39,642 nt of DNA from CAZUVM01 sp964623885 (lineage in GTDB: Bacteria > Verrucomicrobiota > Verrucomicrobiia > Limisphaerales > UBA8199). Both the position numbers and the translations under genes were made by a program. Below the pieces are notes generated by a model that was not told the origin of the DNA, did not search any database, and saw nothing but the letters and a program-made list of their open reading frames with translations. The DNA lies in the NCBI GenBank assembly GCA_964623885.1, contig CAZUVM010000128.1:1-39642 (forward strand). The letters run 5' to 3'. Shown here piece after piece: positions 23,606-31,472 of the stretch (position 1 is its first letter; the number at the start of each line of letters is the position of its first letter).

Positions 23606-24706
23606 ATGGCAAAAATTGATTTCGGTGGAACCCGGGAAGAAGTGATCACACGCAAAGAATTTCCGATGTCGCGCGCGCGACAGGTGCTCAAGGACGAGGT
23701 CATCGCGGTGATTGGTTACGGCGTGCAGGGCCCGGCACAGTCGCTTAACCTGCGCGATAATGGATTCAAAGTCATCATTGGCCAGGCCAGCGCGTTCAAG
23801 CGCGACTGGGATCGGGCAATTAAGGACGGCTGGGTGCCGGGCAAGACCTTGTTTGAGATCGATGAAGCAGTGCGCCGCGGCTCGATCATACAAATGCTGA
23901 TCTCGGACGCTGCCCAACGCACCATTTGGCCGGTGGTGAAGAAGAACCTTAAGCCCGGCGATGCCTTGTATTTTTCCCATGGCTTCTCCATTGCGTACAA
24001 AAAGCAAACCGGTGTGGTCGCGCCCAGGAATGTCGATGTGATCATGGTAGCGCCGAAAGGTTCGGGCACCTCGGTCCGCCGCAATTTTCTGACGGGCGCC
24101 GGGATTAATTCGAGTTTTGCGATCGAGCAAGACGCCACCGGCCATGCCAAAGAACGCTGCCTGGCGGTCGGTATCGGCATCGGCTCCGGCTATCTGTTCC
24201 CCACCACGTTCCAGCACGAAGTTTTCAGCGATCTCACCGGCGAGCGCGGCGTGCTGATGGGGGCTCTGGCGGGCATCATGGAAGCGCAATACGACGTGCT
24301 CCGAGCACATGGGCATAGTCCGAGCGAAGCTTTCAATGAAACCGTTGAGGAGCTGACCCAAAGCCTGATCCGCCTGGTGGACGAAAATGGAATGGATTGG
24401 ATGTATGCGAATTGCTCGGCCACGGCACAGCGTGGCGCGTTGGACTGGAAACCGCGATTCAAGAAGGCCGTCCTGCCAGTGTTCAAAGATCTTTATCAGC
24501 GCGTAAAAACCGGAAAGGAATGCGCCCGGGTGCTCTCGGCGTGTGGCAAACCGAATTACCAGGCCCAACTGACAAAGGAACTGAACGTGATCGGCAATTC
24601 CGAAATGTGGACGGCAGGTAAAGCCGTTCGCGCTCTTCGGCCCAAGGAATCCGCGCGCGCGATTGCCAAAGGCACCAAAGGCGTCACCGGTCGAGCTGCT
24701 AATTGA
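23606..24706 (+). CDS. ilvC: Ketol-acid reductoisomerase, Bacteroidetes/fungal-like form
   Basis: Converts acetolactate or acetohydroxybutyrate to dihydroxy-acids with Mg2+ and NAD(P)H in valine/isoleucine synthesis. At 366 residues it is longer than typical class I enzymes (about 330-340) and much shorter than class II (about 490). The cofactor motif is GYGVQGPAQSLNLRDNG (from Gly37). Later stretches (WVPGKTLFEIDEAVRRGS, LYFSHGFSIAYK, INSSFAIEQDATGHA, NETVEELTQSLIRL, GMDWMYANCSATAQRGALDW) resemble yeast Ilv5 and Bacteroidetes enzymes more than the proteobacterial type, as recalled from family sequences. An extra tail of about 18 residues (SARAIAKGTKGVTGRAAN) is basic. It shares an apparent transcript with ilvH and ends before two hairpins. 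Confidence 0.95.
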   Translation: MAKIDFGGTREEVITRKEFPMSRARQVLKDEVIAVIGYGVQGPAQSLNLRDNGFKVIIGQASAFKRDWDRAIKDGWVPGKTLFEIDEAVRRGSIIQMLISDAAQRTIWPVVKKNLKPGDALYFSHGFSIAYKKQTGVVAPRNVDVIMVAPKGSGTSVRRNFLTGAGINSSFAIEQDATGHAKERCLAVGIGIGSGYLFPTTFQHEVFSDLTGERGVLMGALAGIMEAQYDVLRAHGHSPSEAFNETVEELTQSLIRLVDENGMDWMYANCSATAQRGALDWKPRFKKAVLPVFKDLYQRVKTGKECARVLSACGKPNYQAQLTKELNVIGNSEMWTAGKAVRALRPKESARAIAKGTKGVTGRAAN

Positions 24707-24710
24707 GCGG

Positions 24711-24730
24711 GCGAATAGTCGACTGTTCGC
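24711..24730 (+). repeat. Near-perfect 20-nt palindrome after ilvC
   Basis: GCGAATAGTCGACTGTTCGC is self-complementary except at one pair of positions. It begins 5 nt after the ilvC stop and lies directly before a second, stronger hairpin. It could be a protein site or part of the transcript end structure. Confidence 0.45.
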
Positions 24731-24733
24731 TTT

Positions 24734-24768
24734 GAAGCACACGAAAGCAGATTGCTTTTGTGTGCTTC
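24734..24768 (+). terminator. Strong hairpin terminator of the ilvH-ilvC unit
   Basis: GAAGCACAC pairs with GTGTGCTTC, then after one mismatch AAAGC pairs with GCTTT around AGATT, giving 14 paired bases. Sequence TCGTTTGT follows, a weak T-rich tail. Position between ilvC and kdsA fits a terminator; it is close to symmetrical and could act on either strand. Confidence 0.6.
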
Positions 24769-24844
24769 TCGTTTGTGATCCCCGTTATCCTTCCTAATCC
24801 AGCAGACTCAATTGATTTACTTTCCACTCTCCGGCTGATACATC

Positions 24845-25672
24845 TTGAACGTGTTAACGGATGCAGCCATTTGGCAAAGTTTGGCCACTCGCAAACGGCT
24901 GATCTTGATCGCAGGGCCGTGCGTCATTGAGAAGGAGAAGCTTTGCTTTGAGATCGCCTCCACACTCAAGCGGATTTGCCAACAGTTGGGGATCTTTTAC
25001 GTTTTCAAGGCCAGCTATGACAAAGCCAATCGCACATCCGCCAAGTCGTATCGCGGCCCTGGTCTGGAGGAGGGTTTGCACGTGCTGGGGAAAGTCAGAA
25101 AGCGATTCGAGGTACCAGTCCTCACGGACGTTCACACCGAAGCGCAAGCTACAGCCGCCGCGGCGATAGTAGACATTTTGCAGATTCCGGCTTTTTTGTG
25201 CCGGCAAACCGATCTGATTGCGACGGCGGTGCGCACGCGCAAAATCGTGAATTTGAAGAAAGGCCAGTTTCTGTCGCCCATGGAAATGAACCAGGTGGTG
25301 GAGAAAGCGCGCAGTGCAGGCGCAGAAAAGCTTTTGGTGACCGAGCGCGGCACCACCTTCGGCTACAACAATCTGGTTTCGGATATGCGTGCCATACCAA
25401 TTCTGAGCAGGTTGGGCTGCCCGGTCATTTTTGATGCCACGCATTCGGTGCAGTTGCCGGGCGGAGGCGGTGACAAGTCCAGCGGTCAGCGGGAGTTCGC
25501 GCCGGTGCTCGCCCGCTGCGCGATGGCCGCCGGAGCGCATGGTGTGTTCATCGAAACCCACCCCCAGCCCGAAGCAGCGCTCAGCGATGGACCGAACATG
25601 GTCCCTTTAGGGGAAATGCATGGCCTGCTGAAAACGCTGGTCAGGGTTAGGCAAGCGGCGAGAGCGGTTTGA
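24845..25672 (+). CDS. kdsA: 3-deoxy-D-manno-octulosonate 8-phosphate synthase (metal-dependent type)
   Basis: Condenses phosphoenolpyruvate and arabinose-5-phosphate to KDO-8-P for the LPS inner core. The 275-residue TIM barrel shows LIAGPCVIE with Cys26, the metal-ligand Cys of metal-dependent KDO-8-P synthases (E. coli has Asn here), plus KASYDKANRTS, LTDVHTEAQ, QIPAFLCRQTDL, VNLKKGQFLSP, FDATHSVQLPGG, FIETHP and LSDGPNM, which hold the remaining metal ligands His, Glu and Asp. Start is TTG 24845 or GTG 24851; both give a normal N-terminus. It opens the envelope gene run kdsA, LptA-like, lptB. The presence of LPS genes marks the host as Gram-negative. Confidence 0.95.
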   Translation: MNVLTDAAIWQSLATRKRLILIAGPCVIEKEKLCFEIASTLKRICQQLGIFYVFKASYDKANRTSAKSYRGPGLEEGLHVLGKVRKRFEVPVLTDVHTEAQATAAAAIVDILQIPAFLCRQTDLIATAVRTRKIVNLKKGQFLSPMEMNQVVEKARSAGAEKLLVTERGTTFGYNNLVSDMRAIPILSRLGCPVIFDATHSVQLPGGGGDKSSGQREFAPVLARCAMAAGAHGVFIETHPQPEAALSDGPNMVPLGEMHGLLKTLVRVRQAARAV

Positions 25673-25681
25673 GATACCTGA

Positions 25682-25704
25682 GGCGTGAAACGTGAAATGT
25701 GAAG
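25682..25704. repeat. GTGAAAC-type repeat between kdsA and the LptA-like gene
   Basis: GGCGTGAAACGTGAAATGTG is a third instance of the GTGAAAC unit found at 10101-10177 and 12633-12690. It lies in the kdsA-LptA gap, and a GTG inside it could be mistaken for a start codon of the next gene. Confidence 0.5.
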
Positions 25705-25742
25705 CATCGCTGCCGAGGTTGCTGCGTTTCTCCGCGCGTCGG

Positions 25743-27545
25743 ATGCCGCGAGTAAGTCAGCGCATCCTGTTTGTCGGCTTTTTATTCTTGGTACCTACGG
25801 TCCTGGCCCAAACGCTGGGTCCAATTAAGGGCTTTAAGCTCGCGGAGGCGTATGATGCGCCCAATCAGAGCCAGTTAAAATTCCTGCTTGAGGGCGCCCG
25901 GGCTGAAATACTGGACAAGGATCGAACTCTCATAACCACGGCAAAGCTGCAGACTTTTCGCGTCAATGGCGAAGGGGAGTTCCTGGTCACGACGCCGCAA
26001 TGCGTTCACAATGCCGCAACTGAATCGATTGGTTCACCCGGGCCGCTGCGAGTGCAAACCGCGGACGGGAAGTTCACCATTGAAGGCGAAGGTTTTCTAT
26101 GGAAGCAAACCAATTCGAGCCTCATTATCTCCAATCGCGTTCATACGATCATCGAACCGTCGTTGCTGGAGGGTGCGGTAACCAACGAACCCGGCCGCTC
26201 AACCAGCGCTGGGTCCGGCCAGGTGCATGTTTACTCGGACCGCTTCACCTACGATGCGAATCCCGGGATAGGGCTATATTCGGGAAATGTCCGGGTCACC
26301 GGAACGAACCGAGATTTATCCATGACGAGCAGTGTGCTGCAGGTAAAAGTGCCAGCACAGGAACGGCAATTGCAGACGATCACGTTAGAGACAAACGTGG
26401 TCATCGATTACGCCGGACTCCATGGAACCGGACAGTGGGCAGAGTATTCCGCCTCGAATGGGATTGCGCGCCTGAGAGGGCATCCGACCTGGCGGGCCGG
26501 GCTCCGCGAGGGCCTCGGTGACGAACTGGTGATCGATCGAACCAATCGACTGTTTCAGGCCAACGGCAATGCCTGGATGAAAGTGCCAGGCGCCAGCCTG
26601 GGTCCTTCCACATTTCTATTAAGCACGAACTCAACTTCGCTGCAGGAGCATGTGTCGACCAACCAGGTGGTCGAAGTTTGGTCGGACCATTATGAGTTCC
26701 GCACGAATTGGGGCGTATTCGGCGACCACGTAAGGGTGCACGAGCGGCGAGACAATCAAGACCTGCGACAAATGACTTCTCGTCTGTTGACGGTCACTCT
26801 TTCCGGGACCAACGAATTACAGACCCTGGTAGCCGAAGGAAATGTTGTCATCGATCAGGAAACCAATCGCTTAGGGGGTGGCAAGGCGGTCTACACCGCC
26901 ACCAACGGCCTGCTGGAAATGACAGAAAAACCTTATTGGCAGTCAGGCCTGCGGAAGGGCGCAGGTGATAAGCTGGGGATCACGCGCGAGCAAATGCTGG
27001 TCACTGGCAACGCTTCGATGCGCTTGCCGGCAGAGGAACTGGCGCAATCGCCGAACAGCAGGACCAACCAACCTCAAGCAAAGGCTTCTACGCCGCAGTT
27101 TGCCGACATCTATTCCCAGGAGTACACTTTGTGGACCAATCGCGCTGTTTTTCGCGGCGGGATCTATGTGACGCACCCCCAGATGAACCTCGTTTGTGAG
27201 CGACTCGATGCGCAATTGGGCGGTGGCGAAGGAAAGACGGTCACTGCCGAACAAGGGGTGGTTTTCGATTTGAAAGATGAGCGCGGACAGAATCTTCATG
27301 GGGCGGGTGACAAGGCTGTGTACACTGTGGGCCTTTCGGGGAATGCGACGAATGGCTTGCTGCGCTTGACCGGGACACCGGCCATGGTGCAATCAACCAA
27401 CGGTCTGGCGACGGCTTCCGTGCTGCTGCTTAATCGCGCGACTGGCGATCTAAGCGCACCCGGTGGCGATTATCATTTGCAAGGCACCGGCCCAGCCCTG
27501 AATACCAACAGGTTCGAGTTGCCAAAGCCCCGAATCTCGAAATAA
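25743..27545 (+). CDS. Extended LptC/LptA (OstA)-like LPS transport protein with about three OstA repeats
   Basis: Secreted 600-residue protein of the LPS export bridge. After a signal peptide (SQRILFVGFLFLVPTVLAQ) residues about 25-150 look like an LptC/OstA beta segment (LEGARAEILDKDRTLITTAKLQ). Three further beta-rich OstA-like units begin near 160 (VYSDRFTYDANPGIGLYSGN), 308 (VWSDHYEFRTNWGVFGDH) and 453 (IYSQEYTLWTNRAVFRGG). Each has the pattern 'Y/W-S-D/Q-x-Y/F ... G-N/D-V ... A-E-G-N-V-V' and ends in W/P-rich turns. Ordinary LptA has about 180 residues, so this is like several LptA units, possibly with LptC, in one chain. The start is ATG 25743; GTG 25692 lies inside a repeat. lptB follows after 7 nt, supporting the LPS role. 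Confidence 0.72.
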   Translation: MPRVSQRILFVGFLFLVPTVLAQTLGPIKGFKLAEAYDAPNQSQLKFLLEGARAEILDKDRTLITTAKLQTFRVNGEGEFLVTTPQCVHNAATESIGSPGPLRVQTADGKFTIEGEGFLWKQTNSSLIISNRVHTIIEPSLLEGAVTNEPGRSTSAGSGQVHVYSDRFTYDANPGIGLYSGNVRVTGTNRDLSMTSSVLQVKVPAQERQLQTITLETNVVIDYAGLHGTGQWAEYSASNGIARLRGHPTWRAGLREGLGDELVIDRTNRLFQANGNAWMKVPGASLGPSTFLLSTNSTSLQEHVSTNQVVEVWSDHYEFRTNWGVFGDHVRVHERRDNQDLRQMTSRLLTVTLSGTNELQTLVAEGNVVIDQETNRLGGGKAVYTATNGLLEMTEKPYWQSGLRKGAGDKLGITREQMLVTGNASMRLPAEELAQSPNSRTNQPQAKASTPQFADIYSQEYTLWTNRAVFRGGIYVTHPQMNLVCERLDAQLGGGEGKTVTAEQGVVFDLKDERGQNLHGAGDKAVYTVGLSGNATNGLLRLTGTPAMVQSTNGLATASVLLLNRATGDLSAPGGDYHLQGTGPALNTNRFELPKPRISK

Positions 27546-27552
27546 TTTCGTT

Positions 27553-28350
27553 GTGGCCGAACCCGAAACCAAACCGTGGCTGCAGAAAGACGACCCGGGA
27601 CTGGCTGTCGCGGTCGGCACGCTGGAGGAGCCGCTGCTGGCCACAGACAAGCTGGTCAAAGAGTATCGACATCGCCGGGTAGTCAACGGCGTTTCCTTAA
27701 CGGTGGCTCCCGGTGAGATTGTAGGATTGCTGGGCCCCAATGGCGCCGGCAAAACCACGACCTTCAACATGGTTGTCGGGGTCGTCCGCCCGGATGATGG
27801 CTCCGTCAAATTCCAGCAACGAGACATCACCCGTTTGCCGATGCATCGCCGCGCGCGGCTGGGCATCGGGTATCTCACACAGGAGCCTTCCATTTTCCGC
27901 AAGCTGACGGTCGAACAAAACATCCTCGCCATTCTCGAAACCTGCCGAATGAGGCGGCAGGAACGGTCCATCCGCCTTAAATACTTGCTTGAGGAATTGG
28001 ACCTGGAGCGTCTGGCCAAAAGCAAAGCGTACACGCTGAGCGGTGGCGAAAAGCGGCGACTTGAAATCACCCGCGCCCTGGTAACTAGCCCCAAACTGAT
28101 GTTGTTGGACGAGCCCTTCAGCGGCATCGATCCGATCGCCGTTTATGAAGTGCAGAAAATCGTGCGCCGTTTAAAGGAGCGCGGTTTGGGCATCCTGATT
28201 ACAGACCATAACGTGCGCGAAACATTGAAGCTGGTGGATAGGGCGTACCTGATTCACCGCGGCGAAGTTGTCTATGAAGGCGCGGCCGAGCAACTGGTAA
28301 ACGATCCCAAGGCCAGAGAGATCTACCTCGGGCCGGAGTTCAATCTCTGA
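27553..28350 (+). CDS. lptB: LPS export ABC transporter ATPase
   Basis: Cytoplasmic ATPase that powers LPS extraction by LptFG. 265 residues with Walker A GPNGAGKTT at 61-69, Q-loop within GYLTQEPSIFRKLTVEQN (the stretch typical of LptB), signature LSGGEKRRLE, Walker B LMLLDEPFSGIDP and the H-loop ITDHNVRETL. Its N-terminus is about 25 residues longer than E. coli LptB (MAEPETKPWLQKDDPGL...). Start GTG 27553 is 7 nt after the LptA-like gene. LptF/LptG are not in the window. An octamer repeat lies between it and hprK. Confidence 0.96.
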   Translation: MAEPETKPWLQKDDPGLAVAVGTLEEPLLATDKLVKEYRHRRVVNGVSLTVAPGEIVGLLGPNGAGKTTTFNMVVGVVRPDDGSVKFQQRDITRLPMHRRARLGIGYLTQEPSIFRKLTVEQNILAILETCRMRRQERSIRLKYLLEELDLERLAKSKAYTLSGGEKRRLEITRALVTSPKLMLLDEPFSGIDPIAVYEVQKIVRRLKERGLGILITDHNVRETLKLVDRAYLIHRGEVVYEGAAEQLVNDPKAREIYLGPEFNL

Positions 28351-28364
28351 AGTCCCAGCCCCCA

Positions 28365-28396
28365 ACACTCCACCACTCCACTATTCCAATACTCCC
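28365..28396 (+). repeat. Four degenerate 8-bp tandem units (consensus NNACTCCA)
   Basis: The units ACACTCCA, CCACTCCA, CTATTCCA and ATACTCCC run without gaps through the 54-nt lptB-hprK spacer. It is a simple, C/T-rich, G-poor tandem repeat. Confidence 0.6.
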
Positions 28397-28404
28397 GGCG
28401 TCCC

Positions 28405-29352
28405 ATGCAACGTGACACTGTAACTGTCGAGCGCTTTTACACCGAGCAATCCAGCGCGCTGGATCTGCACCTTATCGCCGGCGCGAACGGCCTCAAGCGC
28501 ATCATCCGCGAGCCTACGGTGAACCGCCCCGGTCTCGTTCTCTCCGGGTTTACCCGGTATTTCGCCTATAAGCGGATCCAGGCCATAGGAAATGCGGAAG
28601 CCTTCTTCCTTAAATCGCTAACTGATGCGGAACGCGTTCAGCGATATGAAAGGTTCTTCGCTTACCGTCTGCCGTGCGTTGTGTTTTCACGAAGTTTGCA
28701 CCCGGACAAACTTTTCCTGAAAGCGGCCGAAACGGCTGCCGTACCGATTTTCCGGTCGCCCTTAGTCACGATGAAATTCATCAATCTGGCCACGCTGGCG
28801 TTGGAGATGATGTTTGCACCGCGTGGCACGGAGATGGGCAGCATGGTGGACATCCTTGGCGTGGGAGTGATCCTTCGGGGCGAGAGCGGCATCGGCAAGA
28901 GCGAGAGTGTGCTGGCGCTGATCGAGCGCGGCTACAGCCTGGTGGCAGACGATGTGACGAAGGTAACCCTAGTGGATGGACGGGAAGTCGTAGGCACGAG
29001 CGCCGAGGTCACACGCAACCACATGGAGGTGCGTGGCATTGGGATTATCAATGTCGCGGCCATGTTCGGTGTCCGCAGCATTCGACATGAAAAACGCGTT
29101 GACCTCGTGGTAACGCTTAAGGCTTGGAATGAAGTTACCGACGTCGATCGGCTGGGAATGGACCAGGAATTCGTCAAAATCCTTGGAGTCGATGTTCCGT
29201 CCATCGTCATTCCCGTGCGGCCGGGCCGTGACCTTGCCCGATTGATCGAAGTGGCAGCATTCCAAACCAAGCTCAAATCGGCCGGCTACAATCCCGCCAA
29301 AGAGCTCAATGACCGGCTCATCTCCAGGATGGCTGCGGCGGCGAAACTGTGA
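28405..29352 (+). CDS. hprK: HPr kinase/phosphorylase
   Basis: Phosphorylates and dephosphorylates HPr on its regulatory Ser. 315 residues: an N-terminal domain (about 1-135) and a C-terminal kinase with P-loop GESGIGKS at 159-166, LVADD, and the HprK signature MEVRGIGIINVAAMFG followed by RHEKRVDLVVTL. The C-terminal helix contains KELNDRLI. ATG 28405. HPr itself lies 75 nt downstream, so sensor enzyme and substrate are paired. Enzyme I and EII genes of the PTS are not in the window; in PVC and many proteobacterial genomes this pair regulates metabolism or cell envelope rather than sugar uptake. Confidence 0.96.
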   Translation: MQRDTVTVERFYTEQSSALDLHLIAGANGLKRIIREPTVNRPGLVLSGFTRYFAYKRIQAIGNAEAFFLKSLTDAERVQRYERFFAYRLPCVVFSRSLHPDKLFLKAAETAAVPIFRSPLVTMKFINLATLALEMMFAPRGTEMGSMVDILGVGVILRGESGIGKSESVLALIERGYSLVADDVTKVTLVDGREVVGTSAEVTRNHMEVRGIGIINVAAMFGVRSIRHEKRVDLVVTLKAWNEVTDVDRLGMDQEFVKILGVDVPSIVIPVRPGRDLARLIEVAAFQTKLKSAGYNPAKELNDRLISRMAAAAKL

Positions 29353-29427
29353 GCCGCACAGCCTGTAGATTCTATAGATTTTAATGGCTAACCACCCGCG
29401 CATCGGCTACTTATAATTCGTGGCCGC

Positions 29428-29727
29428 ATGAGCGCGAAAAAGATAGCGGGCAGCAGCCCGATAATGACGAAAGACTTTTTAGTTGCCAATAAGCTAGGCA
29501 TCCATGCCCGGCCGGCAGCTATGTTCGTCAAAACGGCCAATCGATTTAGCTGCGAAATCTTCGTAGAAAAAGACGGCGAAAAAGTGAACGGCAAAAGCAT
29601 CATGGGTTTAATGATGCTGGCGGCCGGTCCCGGCAGCAAACTGACCGTCCATGCTCAAGGCCAGGACGCTTCTCAGGCGCTGGCTGAGCTCGAAATACTT
29701 ATCGAACGCAAATTTGACGAGGAGTAA
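29428..29727 (+). CDS. ptsH: HPr phosphocarrier protein
   Basis: Phosphocarrier/regulatory HPr. It has the His motif NKLGIHARPAAMFVK (His26 in this numbering) and the Ser-phosphorylation region NGKSIMGLMML (Ser57), so both EI and HprK sites are kept. With ATG 29428 the protein is 99 residues; ATG 29464 would give 87, placing the His at position 14 as in ordinary HPr, and may be the true start. It follows hprK and precedes gatC by 7 nt. Confidence 0.94.
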   Translation: MSAKKIAGSSPIMTKDFLVANKLGIHARPAAMFVKTANRFSCEIFVEKDGEKVNGKSIMGLMMLAAGPGSKLTVHAQGQDASQALAELEILIERKFDEE

Positions 29728-29734
29728 GGGCAGC

Positions 29735-30022
29735 ATGGCCGACGGAGAATTCAATGTTAAGTACGTGGCCCACCTCGCCCGCCTTTCCTTGACACCGGAG
29801 GAGGAGCAAAAGATCGGCGCGCAATTGGGGCAAGTGCTGGGTTACATCGAAAAGCTCAAGGAAGTGGACGTCAGCGGGGTTGAGCCGACGGCGCATGCTT
29901 TTCCGATGGTCAACGTCACCCGCCCCGATGAAGTTCAGCCTTCACTGCCGCACGAGGAGGCGCTGCGCAATGCCCCCGCTCAGGCCGATGGACTCTTCAT
30001 GGTGCCGAAGATTGTGGAATAG
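29735..30022 (+). CDS. gatC: Asp/Glu-tRNA amidotransferase subunit C
   Basis: Small linker subunit holding GatA and GatB together in the GatCAB transamidase that makes Gln-tRNA(Gln) and/or Asn-tRNA(Asn). 95 residues with KYVAHLARLSLTPEEEQKIGAQLGQVLGYIEKL and VSGVEPTAHAFPMVN...RPDEVQ, then an ending FMVPKIVE, as in the family. ATG 29735 follows the HPr stop by 7 nt. gatA and gatB are absent from the window, so the subunits are scattered. An AsnRS gene is directly downstream in the opposite direction, implying the amidotransferase mainly serves tRNA-Gln here. Confidence 0.93.
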   Translation: MADGEFNVKYVAHLARLSLTPEEEQKIGAQLGQVLGYIEKLKEVDVSGVEPTAHAFPMVNVTRPDEVQPSLPHEEALRNAPAQADGLFMVPKIVE

Positions 30023-30039
30023 GCACCTTTCGCAGACTT

Positions 30040-31401
30040 TCAGAACTCCGCGTTGCCCGGGGTGCGGGCAAAGGGAATCACGTCTCGGATGTTCGACATG
30101 CCCGTCAGGAACATCAGCAGCCGCTCAAACCCAAGTCCGAAACCCGCATGCGGCACAGTGCCGTACTTTCGTAAGTCCAGGTACCACGAGTAATCCTCTG
30201 GCTTGAGCTTGTGGAATCTCATGTTCTCGAGCAGTTGCTCCAGGCGCTCCTCGCGTTGCGCGCCACCGATGACCTCGCCAATGCCGGGCACCAGCACATC
30301 CATAGCAGTGACCGTTTTTTGATCATCGTTTAGCCGCATGTAAAACGGCTTAATATCGCGGGGATAATTAAACACCGTTACGGGTGATTTGAAGTGTTCT
30401 TCAGTCAGAAATCGTTCGTGCTCCGACTGCATGTTTAAGCCGTAATCCACCGGAAACTCGAATTTTCTTCCCGATTTCTTCAGCACTTCGATGGCGTCGG
30501 TGTATGGGACGCGCACGAACGGACGTTCCACCACAAACTTGAGCCGTTCGTGCAGGCCTTTGTCGACGAACTTGCCGAACAATGCCAGGTCCTCGGCGCA
30601 GTGCTCGAGCGCGTATTTCGCCATGGCCTTGATAAACTCCTCGCCCAAATCCATGTCGCCTTGCAGATCGCAAAATGCCATTTCCGGCTCGATCATCCAG
30701 AACTCCGCCGCATGCCTGGCCGTATTCGAGTTCTCCGCGCGAAATGTGGGGCCAAAAGTGTAGATGTTCGAAAGCGCACAAGCGAAGGTCTCACCTTCCA
30801 ACTGGCCGCTGACAGTCAGGTAAGTACGCTTGCCGAAAAAATCCGCCTGCGGTTTGTCGTCGATATTGCCCTTGAGGGCCGTGACGCGGAACATCTCGCC
30901 GGCGCCTTCGCAATCGCTGGCAGTGATGATGGGCGTGTGCACGTAAACGAAATCGCGTTCCTGAAAGAACTGGTGCACGGCGAATGCCAGTCGGCTGCGC
31001 ACGCGGAACACCGCTCCGAATAGATTCGATCTTGGCCGAAGATGAGCGATGGTCCTAAGGAATTCCGAGCTATGTCCTTTCTTCTGCAGTGGATAGGCGG
31101 CGTCGGCGGCTCCCACTAACTCCAGCCGGGTGGCCCGCAGTTCCCATTTCTGGCCCTGGGCCGGCGAGGGCACGAGATTGCCCTCAACGGCTGCCGATGC
31201 GCCAGTAGTGAAATGGGGTAATTGCTCTGAACCGGGCGTGCCGGCGTCAACAACGACTTGCAAGTTGGCCAGGCACGAACCGTCGTTCAGTTCGAGAAAC
31301 GAAAAGCCTTTCGAGTCGCGTCGGGTCCGGACCCAACCCTTGACCGATACCGCATCCCGCGGCTCGGTGGCGGCCAATACGTGTTTGATTAAAGTGCGCA
31401 T
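30040..31401 (-). CDS. asnS: Asparaginyl-tRNA synthetase
   Basis: Class IIb synthetase charging tRNA-Asn with asparagine. 453 residues: an OB-fold anticodon-binding domain at about 17-100 (VKGWVRTRRDSKGFSFLELNDGS), then the catalytic core with ITASDCEGAGEMF, motif 2 region FRAENSNTARHAAEFWMIEPE and motif 3 GFGLGFERLLMFLTG. EGAGEMF and the E-F-W-M-I-E-P-E pattern identify AsnRS rather than AspRS. ATG at 31401. A GC-rich hairpin ends 4 nt before the start codon on the minus strand and may affect translation. It faces gatC tail to tail, with a 17-nt gap. Confidence 0.96.
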   Translation of the reverse strand: MRTLIKHVLAATEPRDAVSVKGWVRTRRDSKGFSFLELNDGSCLANLQVVVDAGTPGSEQLPHFTTGASAAVEGNLVPSPAQGQKWELRATRLELVGAADAAYPLQKKGHSSEFLRTIAHLRPRSNLFGAVFRVRSRLAFAVHQFFQERDFVYVHTPIITASDCEGAGEMFRVTALKGNIDDKPQADFFGKRTYLTVSGQLEGETFACALSNIYTFGPTFRAENSNTARHAAEFWMIEPEMAFCDLQGDMDLGEEFIKAMAKYALEHCAEDLALFGKFVDKGLHERLKFVVERPFVRVPYTDAIEVLKKSGRKFEFPVDYGLNMQSEHERFLTEEHFKSPVTVFNYPRDIKPFYMRLNDDQKTVTAMDVLVPGIGEVIGGAQREERLEQLLENMRFHKLKPEDYSWYLDLRKYGTVPHAGFGLGFERLLMFLTGMSNIRDVIPFARTPGNAEF

Positions 31402-31404
31402 GAA

Positions 31405-31430
31405 GCGGCGCGGTCGCGCCGCGCACTACC
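31405..31430. repeat. GC-rich hairpin with CACTACC tail before asnS
   Basis: GCGGCGCG and CGCGCCGC (31405-31422) form a perfect inverted repeat around GT, then GCGCACTACC follows. The palindrome-plus-CTACC layout recalls the two repeats in mutL (tails CCCTACC). It lies immediately upstream of asnS. Confidence 0.5.
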
Positions 31431-31472
31431 TTATCGGACCGGCGCAGTGACGCAAGTCCCGCGGTCCGGGTT

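Noticed and set aside
23240..24742. 500-codon minus-strand frame opposite ilvH and ilvC
   Set aside because: It mirrors the sense genes ilvH/ilvC, has Arg/Ser/His-rich composition and no recognisable domain.
24812..24841. TTGATT and TGATAC with an 18-nt spacer before kdsA
   Set aside because: The start codon would lie directly at the transcription start, so leaderless translation would be needed, and both boxes are weak.
29412..29417. TATAAT in front of ptsH as a -10 box
   Set aside because: No -35 element at 16-18 nt upstream and the nearest ATG follows by only 11 nt. Not enough to call a promoter.
29735..31401. gatC and asnS as a transamidation operon
   Set aside because: They face each other tail to tail, so they cannot share a transcript.
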